Position numbers and translations under genes: made by a program
In this document: piece by piece, positions 53,689-62,535 of the stretch
Position numbering within the stretch: the stretch's first letter is position 1
Layout: each line of letters starts with the position of its first letter
NCBI RefSeq assembly: GCF_004403305.1
Contig: NZ_SOHE01000029.1
Location: 35,257-99,256, forward strand
Length of the DNA stretch: 64,000 nt
Direction of reading: 5' to 3'
Source of the DNA: Cryobacterium frigoriphilum
GTDB lineage: Bacteria > Actinomycetota > Actinomycetes > Actinomycetales > Microbacteriaceae
Notes under the pieces: generated by a model
Told to the model about the DNA's origin: nothing
The model's input: the letters and a program-made list of their open reading frames with translations, nothing else
Database searches by the model: none

Positions 53689-56600
53689 CAGGAGCCCGCC
53701 GTGTCGGCTGCCGTGTCTGCCGTGTCTGCTGTGTCTGCTGTGTCTGCTACATCTTCGGTGTCGGCTCGAAAGGTGACACTCGCCGTGCGGGAGTCCTTAC
53801 GGCTCGCATTGGTGATCGAGGTGATACCGCCGACGTAGGGTTCGATCGTCTGCAGCAGCTTTTCGGGTGTCGCCAGAATCATGTGAAACCCGAACTCGAC
53901 GAAGACGTCCATCGCCATGCGGGTGTAGCGGCTGTCTGCCTTGTCGAAGGCCTCGTCGAGAATGATGGTCGCGTAGGTCGGCAGCTGGTCTTCGTCGGCG
54001 GCGAGCTGGTAGCGCAGCGCTGCGGCGAGGCAGAAGATCACCAGTTTCTGGCGCTGCCCGCCCGAGAGACCGGCGCTGGAGTCGTGCACGTTCACCGTGC
54101 GGCCGGCGAGGTCGACCTCGTGCGCCATGAACGTGACGTGTTCGCGGGTGTCGAGGCAGCGGCGCCGCCAGGCCAGGTCGGCGTTCTCGCTCGACCCGAG
54201 CCGGGTCATGATCTGGTTGAGTACCGCGAAGCGTCGTTCGGCGGAGGCGAGGTCGTCATCGGTCCACGCGCCGTCGACGACGGTTTTCAGGTCGGCCATG
54301 AACGCCACCACCTCCGGCGAGCGCCGGGTCTTGACCTCGATGCGCAGATACCGTTCCACGTCGAAGCGGGAGCGCCCGAGCGAGGCGTTCACCGGGTCGA
54401 TGCGCAGGCCGACCTCTTTCGGGGCGTCGCGGATGTCGCTGGCCAGGTGTCCGATCAGGTCACGGGACTTCTCGCGCAGCAGCTTGAGAAAGTTTCCCTC
54501 GTGCTCGGGCAGTCCGCGCGCGACGATGCCCTCGAGCAGGGCTCGGTAGCCGGCCCGGTCCTCGATCGACGTCGTCAGATCCCCGGCCGCGGCCGGCCAG
54601 GTGCGGGTGAACGACACGGCACCGGCCACGAACACGGACTGCGCGTCGCCGCGCTGCTTCTGCGCCTCACTCGCCTCGCGGTACAGAGCCGCGCTGACCT
54701 TGCGGCCGACATCGCCAATGCTGCGCCGATCGATCTTGCGCTGCTCGAGGCGGTAGCGGGCGTCGAGCGCCGCGGTGTCCTGAGCGCTCAGCACGGAACC
54801 GTCAACCGTGGCCTGCACCCGGTCCCGCAGCTCGGCCACGAGCTCATCAACCTCGGCAAGTTGGGACTGCACCCGGTCCAGCTGCAGGCCCGTTTCGCGC
54901 GACCGGGTCTCGGCGAGCAACAGGTCGTGCCTGGCCTCGGTTTCGGCGCCGAGCGCATCCGTCAGTTCGGCGTTGCCCGCCGTCAGCACGGCCAACTGGC
55001 CGGTGCGGGAGCGCACTAGTTCGTCGGCGGCGGCCCGGTCGAGTTCGGGCCAGTCCTGGCCGAGCACCCGCGCGAATACGTTGCGGCGCCGTATGACGGC
55101 ATCGCGTTCGGACTGCGCCGTCTTCAGGCGCCGGTCGGCCTCGGAGTGGCGCCGTTCGGCATCGCGGCGCTGCTCGAGCAGTAGGTCGATCTTGGCCTCG
55201 TTGTCGGCGCCCAGGATCCAGTGGCTGCGATCGTCGACCCGGTGCCGGTCGTTTTTCTCGTAGCGGCGAGCGGATTTCTTGATCTGCCCGCCGCGCGTCA
55301 CCCCACGGTCGACGGTGTCGAGGTCGTCGGGGTGCTCGACGCAGGCGAAGTCGAACTCGGCGGCCGTGCGGGTTTCGAGCCAGTCGTGGAACGGGCCGGC
55401 GCTGACCCGGATGCGGTGCAGCAGCGACCGCTCGGTGCGAGCGGGTTTCGGCGGGGTGGCCAGGGCCGGAACCGCCTCGAAGACGAGTCGGGCACCCACG
55501 TTGCGGGCCTCCACGCGTCGGCGCACCTCGGCCAGGTATTCATCCCGCACCAGGAGCGCGCTCGCGAGCGGAAACAGTACCCGTTCGATGGCGCCGCTCC
55601 AGTCAGCAAACTCGGGCAGCACCTCGATCAGTTCCCCGGCAAAGGGCAGCGCCGACTCGCTCAGGCCCAGCTCGCGGGCGAGCTCCGTGCGGGCCAGCAG
55701 CAGGGCGGCCGGCAGGTTGCTCTTGCGGGTGCGCAGCTCCTTCAGCTCTTTATCGACCCTGACCAGATCTTTCATGGCCGTGAAGTATTGCTCGTTGTCG
55801 TCGTGGTCGTGGGCGGCGAGCGGCGCCTGCTCGTCGAGCGCCCGGCGAGCCTGCTCCACCAGTTCGGCGAATTCCGCGCCGTTCTGTGGTGCCCCGGTCA
55901 CGCCGACCCCGGCGAGTTCCTCGGCGAACCGGGTCCAGCGCACGCCGGTCGCCCCGGCAGCCGTGACGGCGTCGGTCACCCGCTCCTGCATCTGGGCGGC
56001 ATCGTTGCCGCCGAGTTTCAGCGCCCGGCGTTCCGCGGCGCGACAGCGATCCGCGGCGGCGGCGCGGGCGGCATCCGCTGCCCGGGCATCATCGCCCGCC
56101 CGAGCCTGCTGAGCCCGCAGCACGGCACGTTCGTCGTTGGCGAGGCGCAGCGTGAGCTGGTCTTGAAAGGGTTCGATCAGGCTGCTGAGCCGATTGGCCT
56201 CGGTGCCGACCGCGGTCGCCGTCTCGTAGGCGTCGATGGATGTCTCGAGCTCACGCAGGTGATCGGCCTGGCGACGCAGCTCGACCACGTGCTGGTGCGC
56301 CTGGTTCAGTTCGCCGAACTGTTCCACCGCCGTCGTCGCGCGCTTGAACGTGCCGGGTTCGTCGAGCATGAAGGAACGAAAAAGCTGGTCCAGGCTGCCG
56401 AGGTTCTTGGCCGACTGGGTTTTGTGCAGCAGGTGAAGCGCGTTCTGGCTGCTGATGCCGAGCAGCCGGCGCAGTTTGGAGTAGAAGGCACCGTGCGAAC
56501 CGGTGGTCGTGATCACGGCCTCCGGCCAGGCCGCCTTCAACCGCCGGGCCTCGATGCCGCTGGCCACGAACTCGGCGAAATCGCGCAGGCCCACCGTGCC

Positions 56601-57128
56601 GCGGTCGACGAAGCAGGCATCTTTCAGGTCGGCCTTGTCGACGCTCGTGCCCTTCAAATGGAAGACTCGGGCGAGGATGACGGGCGCGTCCCGACCGTTG
56701 TCGAAGCGCAGCAGCACTCCGCTCCAGGTTGCGCGCGGCCGAATGTACGAACTCACCGCCCGGTCGAGATTCTCATCGGCCTCCTTGCTCCAGGCCCCGC
56801 GAATGTAGCTGACCAGGCTGCGGTCGTCGTTGCGGGTCGCGGATTCCTGAGCGGCCGCGTTGAAGCGCAACCATCGGTCGGGGGTGAGCACGGTCGCGAT
56901 CGCGTCGAGCAGTGACGACTTGCCGGAGCCGGAGGCCCCGGTGAAGAGGTGCCCCTGGCGGGCGACGTCGATCCGGTGCAGGCCGTCGAAGGTACCCCAG
57001 TTGCAGACCTCGATGTGCGCGAGCCGCCACTGACCCACGTGAATCGGCATCGCCCCGGCCGGGTCGACGTTCGGGTCGACGGCGTCGTCGACGGATGCGC
57101 CCAGACCGGGCATCTCAAGCATGGTCAT
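53688..57128 (-). CDS. jetC: Wadjet component JetC (SMC/MukB-like ATPase)
   Basis: A 1146-aa SMC-like ATPase. Walker A is FTGASGSGKSSLLDAIATVL (residues 62-81). Long coiled coils rich in Ala/Arg/Glu follow, around a hinge-like middle. The C-terminal half carries the ABC signature GLSGGQRQKLVIFCLAAALR and Walker B TIILDEAFDKADSRYTRMAM. JetC drives DNA loop extrusion in the JetABC condensin-like complex. The last ~25 residues are a low-complexity acidic tail of repeated ADT units encoded by a 9-bp microsatellite (about 53700-53755). It starts within the end of jetB (ATGA overlap). Confidence 0.95.
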   Translation of the reverse strand: MTMLEMPGLGASVDDAVDPNVDPAGAMPIHVGQWRLAHIEVCNWGTFDGLHRIDVARQGHLFTGASGSGKSSLLDAIATVLTPDRWLRFNAAAQESATRNDDRSLVSYIRGAWSKEADENLDRAVSSYIRPRATWSGVLLRFDNGRDAPVILARVFHLKGTSVDKADLKDACFVDRGTVGLRDFAEFVASGIEARRLKAAWPEAVITTTGSHGAFYSKLRRLLGISSQNALHLLHKTQSAKNLGSLDQLFRSFMLDEPGTFKRATTAVEQFGELNQAHQHVVELRRQADHLRELETSIDAYETATAVGTEANRLSSLIEPFQDQLTLRLANDERAVLRAQQARAGDDARAADAARAAAADRCRAAERRALKLGGNDAAQMQERVTDAVTAAGATGVRWTRFAEELAGVGVTGAPQNGAEFAELVEQARRALDEQAPLAAHDHDDNEQYFTAMKDLVRVDKELKELRTRKSNLPAALLLARTELARELGLSESALPFAGELIEVLPEFADWSGAIERVLFPLASALLVRDEYLAEVRRRVEARNVGARLVFEAVPALATPPKPARTERSLLHRIRVSAGPFHDWLETRTAAEFDFACVEHPDDLDTVDRGVTRGGQIKKSARRYEKNDRHRVDDRSHWILGADNEAKIDLLLEQRRDAERRHSEADRRLKTAQSERDAVIRRRNVFARVLGQDWPELDRAAADELVRSRTGQLAVLTAGNAELTDALGAETEARHDLLLAETRSRETGLQLDRVQSQLAEVDELVAELRDRVQATVDGSVLSAQDTAALDARYRLEQRKIDRRSIGDVGRKVSAALYREASEAQKQRGDAQSVFVAGAVSFTRTWPAAAGDLTTSIEDRAGYRALLEGIVARGLPEHEGNFLKLLREKSRDLIGHLASDIRDAPKEVGLRIDPVNASLGRSRFDVERYLRIEVKTRRSPEVVAFMADLKTVVDGAWTDDDLASAERRFAVLNQIMTRLGSSENADLAWRRRCLDTREHVTFMAHEVDLAGRTVNVHDSSAGLSGGQRQKLVIFCLAAALRYQLAADEDQLPTYATIILDEAFDKADSRYTRMAMDVFVEFGFHMILATPEKLLQTIEPYVGGITSITNASRKDSRTASVTFRADTEDVADTADTADTADTAADTAGS

Positions 57129-57883
57129 CTGGTCATCTCCTCGGTCTCGGTGCGGTCGGTCTCGTCGGTCTCATCCGCGGTCAGACCACCCGAGCTACCC
57201 CGGCCACCCGCCGCGGCGATGCGTCGGTACTCGGCGCCGACCGCCTGAATCTGGTCGGCGTCGACGATGAGCCGCAGCACGGGCGAGATTTCAGCACGGT
57301 CGTCGGCGCCGGCCTGGTGAATCACCCGCAGCTTGTTCTTCATGTTGAGCCAGGAGGCGTTGAGTCGGCGGGCGAAGTCGCTCTCGTCCCGGTCGACGGT
57401 GCGGTACACCCGCAACTGCTCAAATACCTCCTCGCGGCCCACGATCACGCGACCCTCCCCCTCGCCGGTGAGCAGCATCTGGCGCAGCACGAGCAACATC
57501 GCGGTGTCGAGAAAGGTCAGCGGCGCGGTGCGCACGGCGTTCGGCACCGTCAACTCCGTCGTGCTGACGTTGCGCACGAACGCGAACTCGCCGACCCGGT
57601 CGAGTACGAGCTCGAGAAACAGGTCGTGCAGCCGGGACCGAATCGCACTCTCGTCACCGAGCAGCGCCGACCACAGGGCGGGCGCCTTCACTCCGGACAG
57701 ATACGGACCGGTGACGAGCTGCAGCATCGCTCGGCGAGACTGTTCCCCGAGCACGCCGCGGTCACCGGGCCAGAGCCCGGTCGGGTCTGCCGAATCGCCC
57801 GAATCGCCCGGGTTGCTCTGGTCGCCCGCGTCGCCACCCTCGCGGGCCGCACGCGCCCCGGTGTCGGTCGTTCCCGTGTGCAT
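57125..57883 (-). CDS. jetB: Wadjet component JetB (DUF4194, MukE/kite-like)
   Basis: A 252-aa DUF4194 protein, the kite (MukE-like) subunit of JetABC. After a Gly/Asp/Ser-rich disordered N-terminus of ~35 residues come RAMLQLVTGPYLSGVKAPAL, LFLELVLDRVGEFAFVRNVS, FLDTAMLLVLRQMLLTGEGE and VFEQLRVYRTVDRDESDFAR, typical winged-helix kite features. The ATG at 57883 follows GGGAGG and lies just after the jetA stop. Confidence 0.9.
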   Translation of the reverse strand: MHTGTTDTGARAAREGGDAGDQSNPGDSGDSADPTGLWPGDRGVLGEQSRRAMLQLVTGPYLSGVKAPALWSALLGDESAIRSRLHDLFLELVLDRVGEFAFVRNVSTTELTVPNAVRTAPLTFLDTAMLLVLRQMLLTGEGEGRVIVGREEVFEQLRVYRTVDRDESDFARRLNASWLNMKNKLRVIHQAGADDRAEISPVLRLIVDADQIQAVGAEYRRIAAAGGRGSSGGLTADETDETDRTETEEMTR

Positions 57884-57885
57884 GG

Positions 57886-59337
57886 TCACAGCAGCCTCCC
57901 GGTGAAAAGGTAGATCGGAATGTCGGCGGCGCGCGCCGCGGCGTCGACGCCCCGCCACCGCACGGTCTCGACCCCGCCCGGCGCGGATCCCTGGTTCGCG
58001 GCGAGGGTCAGCAGTCCCACGACGCTCGCCACACCCTGGCTGGCCGGGTGACGCTCGAGCACCTGCCGCACGGTGGCCTGGTCGAGCTCGGCGAGCACGG
58101 CATTGACGTGATCGATGAGTTCGGCGAAGTCGATCTCGGTCTCCCGGGCCAGCGCCCGCAGGGTGGCCAGATCGGCCATGCCCGACTCGTGCTCGACAAT
58201 CGGCGCGGTCGCGTCGAACTCGGCCGGGTCGTGCAGGCGAATCGCTCCGACACTCGACAGCGCCACCGCCGAGAGATCGAGGCGCAGGCCGGTCGGCTGA
58301 TAGGGCTTGATCTCAGCGGATGCCGGCACCCCGTCGGCGAGCGCGGTGCGCAGCAACCCGCGCAGCACCCGGTCACGCTGGTAGTCCTGCGACTGCACGT
58401 AGCGCCGCAGGCCGCGGGCAAAAGTCGTGATGACCTCGTGGATCTCCCCGCTGTGGTCTTTGAGGGTGCCAATGAAGCGGCGCAGAAATCGCCGATGTGC
58501 GGGGGTGAGGTCGGCGGCGAAAGCTCGGTCGAGCACCCGGGCGATGTCGTCGTCGAAGGCCTCACCGACCGCGGGGTCGAGCACGAGGGCGCTGAAGCCG
58601 GCGAAGCTGCGGCCCTCGTCGGATTCAGCGATCAGGTCGACGCCGCGAAAGACCTCGTCGAGCACGCTGCGCTGTGTCTCGTCGGACTCCACGATGCGGG
58701 CCCGCAGGTCACGGTTGAGGTCGTCGAATTCGGCCCGTACCCGAGCGAAGTCGGAGGGGATCTCCTCGGCCTGGGCGAGGATATCGCGCACCCGTTCGAG
58801 TGCACGCGCCGGGTCGAGGGTCTCGAGGTCGCCGGCCTGGATGCGTTCGATCTGCGCGTCGAGCCGGTCACGCTGGGCGTGCAGCTGTTGCAGACGACGA
58901 GTGGCATCGGGATCGGTGTCGACGGCGAGTTGGCCGAGCTGGGCGCCGATACTCGCGAGGCGGGATTCGGTGACGGTCTGACGCGGGGCGGCGAGCTGTT
59001 CCAGGGTGCGGATCGCCGCGAGCGCTCCCGGTGCGAGCTCGAAGGTCTCACCGCGGGCCTCTTCGGCGGGACGCCTGGTCAGAAACCCGGCCTTGCGCCA
59101 CTCGGCGCAGTACCCCTGGGCGCTCTGCGGCAGGTCGAAGCCGTGCCCGCGCAGGGCCTCGAGGTCGTGGTCGATGCGCTCGTAGAGGTCGTCGGTGGGC
59201 AGCCGCCGGTCTTCACCGCCGAGATGCTCGCTGAGCAGCGCGGCAATGACCGGCGCGTTGTCGGCGCGCAGCAGCCGCCACGTGGCATCCGTCTCGAGCA
59301 TTCGGGTGAGGGCGTGGGTCTGGGCCAGTGCACTCAC
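57886..59337 (-). CDS. jetA: Wadjet component JetA (DUF3375, kleisin/MukF-like)
   Basis: A 483-aa DUF3375 protein, the kleisin-like (MukF-related) subunit bridging JetB and JetC. Helical throughout, it includes RLLRADNAPVIAALLSEHLG near the start and the winged-helix part GYCAEWRKAGFLTRRPAEEA. A long coiled-coil stretch follows around residues 110-210, then HRRFLRRFIGTLKDHSGEIH. First gene of the operon; GTG start at 59337 behind GGAGGA. Confidence 0.93.
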   Translation of the reverse strand: MSALAQTHALTRMLETDATWRLLRADNAPVIAALLSEHLGGEDRRLPTDDLYERIDHDLEALRGHGFDLPQSAQGYCAEWRKAGFLTRRPAEEARGETFELAPGALAAIRTLEQLAAPRQTVTESRLASIGAQLGQLAVDTDPDATRRLQQLHAQRDRLDAQIERIQAGDLETLDPARALERVRDILAQAEEIPSDFARVRAEFDDLNRDLRARIVESDETQRSVLDEVFRGVDLIAESDEGRSFAGFSALVLDPAVGEAFDDDIARVLDRAFAADLTPAHRRFLRRFIGTLKDHSGEIHEVITTFARGLRRYVQSQDYQRDRVLRGLLRTALADGVPASAEIKPYQPTGLRLDLSAVALSSVGAIRLHDPAEFDATAPIVEHESGMADLATLRALARETEIDFAELIDHVNAVLAELDQATVRQVLERHPASQGVASVVGLLTLAANQGSAPGGVETVRWRGVDAAARAADIPIYLFTGRLL

Positions 59338-59532
59338 GGTTCCTCCTTCTGGGTGGTCGCAACCGGGGTTCGGCTGACACTAAAGGTCCTGAAAACATCA
59401 TGCAGCACCCCACCGACACGGTGCCGCGCAGACAGCGTCAGACCGCGCGATTTGTGACCAAAATCAGGCTATCGAAGTCACGTGACCGGTGGCACAATTC
59501 GGTTTGACGAAGGGTTCTCGACGGAGGTCGTG

Positions 59533-59562
59533 ATGGCTCATACCCAAAAGAGCGCTCTATGA
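59533..59562 (+). CDS. Nine-residue leader ORF coupled to the sensor gene
   Basis: ATG at 59533 behind a strong GGAGG (59523-59527) encodes MAHTQKSAL, and its TGA overlaps the sensor-protein ATG by 4 bp (ATGA). The sensor start itself has only a weak AAGAG site. The leader therefore probably loads ribosomes for coupled translation of the sensor. A perfect palindrome GTCACGTGAC (59477-59486) lies upstream and may be an operator. Confidence 0.5.
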   Translation: MAHTQKSAL

Positions 59563-61985
59563 CTGCGCAACACGACGACGAGCCACGCAACCCGCACGAG
59601 CGCGGCGACACCGCCCCCGGCTCTCTGGTACGGGCCGAGGCCCTGCAGGAGGCCGTGCTGCACAGCGGCAGTTTTTCTGTCATCGCGACCGACGTCAACG
59701 GCATAATCCAGATCTTCAACGTGGGTGCGCAACGCCGATTGGGGTATCGCGAGGTTGATGTCATCAACAAGGTCACCCCCGCCGTGTTCGCCGATCCCGG
59801 CGAGCTGATGGAGCGTGCCCACGCGTTGAGCGCCGAATTCCACACCGAGATCGCCCCCGGGTTCGAGGTGCTCTCGTACCAGGCAGCACGCGGCGGGGAA
59901 CAGGTACACCGCATTACGGGGGTACGCAAAGACGGCGTGCACTTTCCGGCGATCGTGTCGGTCACCGCCCTGCACGATGCCCAGCGCCACATCATCGGCT
60001 ATCTGTTCATCGGAACGGATGACGCCGCCCGGAACGAGGCCGATGCCCTCAGCCAGCTCGACGAACAACGCCGGGACCAGCAGTTCTACACCCGCTCGGT
60101 GATTGAGTCCAGTGTTGACGCGCTGGTCACCATGACCCCGACCGCCATCATCACCGACGTCAATGAACACATGATCAAGCTCCTGCGGCGCACCCGCGAC
60201 GAGCTCATCGGACTGCCATTTCGGCTGTGTTTCGCCGAGCCGGCCGTCGCCGACCGCCTGACTCGCCGGGTACTCGCCGAGGAGCGGGTCACGGATGCCC
60301 AGCTCACGGTCGCTGCCGGCAACAACGGCACCATCTTTCGTGTCGCGTGCAACGCGGTGGTCTACCGGGATCGGGACCGGGTGGTGCGCGGAATCTTCGC
60401 CTCGGTGCGCGATGTCACGGCGCGCGCGCCCGGGCAGGCACCGGGTCCCGCAGGCCTGCCCGAATCCGGGGCCTCGAGCCTCACCCGCGCCGCCCGCGAT
60501 CTGGGGGCTCCGATCACCTCCATTCTGGAGTTCTCCGAGGTGCTCAAGGATGGCATCCTCGGTGAGCTCTCAGACCGCCAACGGGCCACCGCCGAGGCGA
60601 TCTTCACGAGCGGCCAGCACCTCGTGAACATGCTCAACGACCTGATCAACCTCGCCCATCTGCAGTCCGGCACCGTACCGCTGGCCGTCACTGACGTGCA
60701 CGTCGAGAGCCTGCTGTACCGCAGCCTGGTGCGGCTGCGCGAGCAGGCAGCCGATCCCACGGTGGGCTTTGACGTGTCCGTCTCGCACGACGCCGTCAGT
60801 TTTCCCCTCGACGCGCAGGTCACCAGTCAGATCCTGCTCAACGTGCTGGCTAACGCGGTTCAGGCCAGCGCCTCCGGAGGGCGGGTCTCGCTGACCGCCC
60901 GGCTGGTTGCGCGCGCCGAGGTGGGTATTCTCGCGGGGCCGTGGCCGGTGAACGCGCTGCCACTGGTGTCACCGAGCACCGACGACTTTCTGCAAATTTC
61001 TGTGCAGGATGCGGGCACCGGCATCTCCCCCGAACAGCTTGCCCACCTGTTCGACGCCTTCCCCGCCGTGCCGGGCACGTCGCGCCGTGTCGACTCGAGC
61101 AGCGTCAAGCCGATCCGTTTCACTAACTCGGGCATCGGTCTGGCCGTGGTGAAGGACCTCGCGCAGTACTACGGCGGCACGGTCGCCGTCACGAGCAGCG
61201 TCGACGTGGGCACTCGTTTCGTCGTGTGGTTGCGCCGACGCCCGATCACGAGGCCCGCCGCGCCCGACCAGACAACGGATGCCGCCGCCGGCACCGCCGG
61301 CACCGCGGGCACCGCGGGCACCGCCGACCTCATGAGCGGCCTCCTAGCGCCGCCGACGACCGTTCCGTCCCCCGTTTCCGTTCCGGAGCCTGCTCCGACG
61401 GCCCTCGGACCCGACGCCACCGCCGACCCGACCGACGCCGTCATGGACGACGAGTCCGCCATCGAGCACACCACGGTGCGCACCGGCAGCACATTCACCG
61501 AAGATGTGCTGACCCGGCATCTGCCTCAGCACTCCCGCATCGCCCTCATCATCGAAAGTGACGTGCCCACGACCGATTGGCTGCGTCTGCTGCTCGCCGC
61601 AGAGGGCTTCACCGTGGTGCACGCCACAGACGGCGATCGTGGCCTCGAACTCGCGACCCGACTGCCGGTCAGCCTCATCACCCTCGACGTGCTGCTGCCC
61701 GGAATCGACGGTTGGGGGCTCTTGGCACGGCTGCGCACCTGGCCGGAGCTGAACCGGGTTCCCGTCATCGTGATCGCCGGGCTCGTCGATATGAGCTTTG
61801 CCCTGTCGCAGGGGGCGACGGCGGTACTCGAAAAGCCGATCACGCGGGCCGACTTACGGCAGTCACTCAACCTGCTCGGGCTGCGCACGGTACATGCCAG
61901 AGCCACCAATATCCTGGTGCTCGACGACCACGAGTCCACCGCGAAGCTCGTGGCCGCGCACCTCAAGCACCACACTTCCAGGTAG
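59559..61985 (+). CDS. PAS-PAS hybrid sensor protein lacking the phospho-histidine
   Basis: 808 aa before a frameshift. PAS 1 spans ~30-150 (SGSFSVIATDVNGIIQIFNV) and PAS 2 ~175-290 (VIESSVDALVTMTPTAIITD). The DHp-like region at 305-370 reads AARDLGAPITSILEFSEVLK: the usual S-H-E-L-R-T-P-L box has Arg313 in place of the phospho-accepting His. The ATPase domain (~415-560) keeps the N box (LLNVLANAVQAS), DAGTGIS and SGIGLAVV. A GTA-rich linker follows, then receiver 1 with D710 (LITLDVLLPGIDGW) and K759. Receiver 2 starts (NILVLDDHESTAKLVAAHLK) but ends prematurely at HHTSR. No membrane segment is seen, so it is cytosolic. Confidence 0.8.
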   Translation: MTAQHDDEPRNPHERGDTAPGSLVRAEALQEAVLHSGSFSVIATDVNGIIQIFNVGAQRRLGYREVDVINKVTPAVFADPGELMERAHALSAEFHTEIAPGFEVLSYQAARGGEQVHRITGVRKDGVHFPAIVSVTALHDAQRHIIGYLFIGTDDAARNEADALSQLDEQRRDQQFYTRSVIESSVDALVTMTPTAIITDVNEHMIKLLRRTRDELIGLPFRLCFAEPAVADRLTRRVLAEERVTDAQLTVAAGNNGTIFRVACNAVVYRDRDRVVRGIFASVRDVTARAPGQAPGPAGLPESGASSLTRAARDLGAPITSILEFSEVLKDGILGELSDRQRATAEAIFTSGQHLVNMLNDLINLAHLQSGTVPLAVTDVHVESLLYRSLVRLREQAADPTVGFDVSVSHDAVSFPLDAQVTSQILLNVLANAVQASASGGRVSLTARLVARAEVGILAGPWPVNALPLVSPSTDDFLQISVQDAGTGISPEQLAHLFDAFPAVPGTSRRVDSSSVKPIRFTNSGIGLAVVKDLAQYYGGTVAVTSSVDVGTRFVVWLRRRPITRPAAPDQTTDAAAGTAGTAGTAGTADLMSGLLAPPTTVPSPVSVPEPAPTALGPDATADPTDAVMDDESAIEHTTVRTGSTFTEDVLTRHLPQHSRIALIIESDVPTTDWLRLLLAAEGFTVVHATDGDRGLELATRLPVSLITLDVLLPGIDGWGLLARLRTWPELNRVPVIVIAGLVDMSFALSQGATAVLEKPITRADLRQSLNLLGLRTVHARATNILVLDDHESTAKLVAAHLKHHTSR

Positions 61986-62275
61986 CGTTCCTGGGGTCCG
62001 GTGCCGGAGCCCAGGCCATCGCCCAGAAGCTCCAGCCCGACCTCATCATCATCGATCTGCTGATGGACAACCAGACCGGATTGGCCATCATTCGTGCCCT
62101 GCAGAGTGACCCGCTCACGGAGCGCATCCCACTGCTCGTCATGAGCGCCTCGCCCCTCACGCGTGAAGAGCGCGATACTCTTCACAGCCACCCGGCGCAA
62201 CCGGTGCGACTCATCATGACCCCGGAGTTTGACCCCCTCGAGTTCATCGCCGAGGTCAAGAACGCGCTGAGCTGA
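61976..62275 (+). pseudogene. Frame-displaced C-terminus of the sensor's second receiver
   Basis: In the frame one base back, the sequence continues exactly where receiver 2 broke off: FQVAFLGSGAGAQAIAQKLQ, then DLIIIDLLMDNQTGLAIIRA with its phospho-accepting aspartate region, and PLLVMSASPLTREERDTL, ending FIAEVKNALS at a normal stop. A single missing base near 61971-61976 explains the break. No slippery heptamer is evident there, so mutation or sequencing error is more likely than programmed shifting. Confidence 0.75.
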
Positions 62276-62308
62276 TGAGGCGGAAGGCCGCCCACGCTCG
62301 CAGCACGC

Positions 62309-62411
62309 GCTCGCGGCACTCGTTCGACGCGGTGGCACGTGGTGCACCGAGTGCCCGCTTGCACAATGAGTGCCGCGACCGCCGGGCGGTGACCGAACGA
62401 GTGCCGCGAGC
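62309..62411. repeat. Repeat cluster upstream of AbiEi-like paralogue 2
   Basis: GCTCGCGGCACTCGTTCG (62309-62326) pairs perfectly with CGAACGAGTGCCGCGAGC (62394-62411). The stretch 62312-62388 is the first of three ~77-bp direct copies (also at 63591 and 63764). It occupies the 260-bp space between the sensor gene and the AbiEi-like gene, which holds no other feature. Confidence 0.82.
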
Positions 62412-62535
62412 ACGCCTGGTCGCGAACTAACCGCTGCGGCCGCACGGTTCCTCCACAGCGGATGTCCCGGGTGATCTCTGCACAGATAGTCCATGTCAGG
62501 CAGCCTCACCAGACGCTCTGGGGCAGAGTGTCGAC

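Noticed and set aside
52444..59337. Reading the SMC cluster as chromosomal MukBEF/MksBEFG
   Set aside because: DUF3375, DUF4194 and DUF3322/DUF2220 subunits in A-B-C-D order are the Wadjet set.
61960..61985. Programmed -1 frameshift in the sensor gene
   Set aside because: No slippery heptamer or downstream pseudoknot-like structure is evident; simple base loss is more economical.
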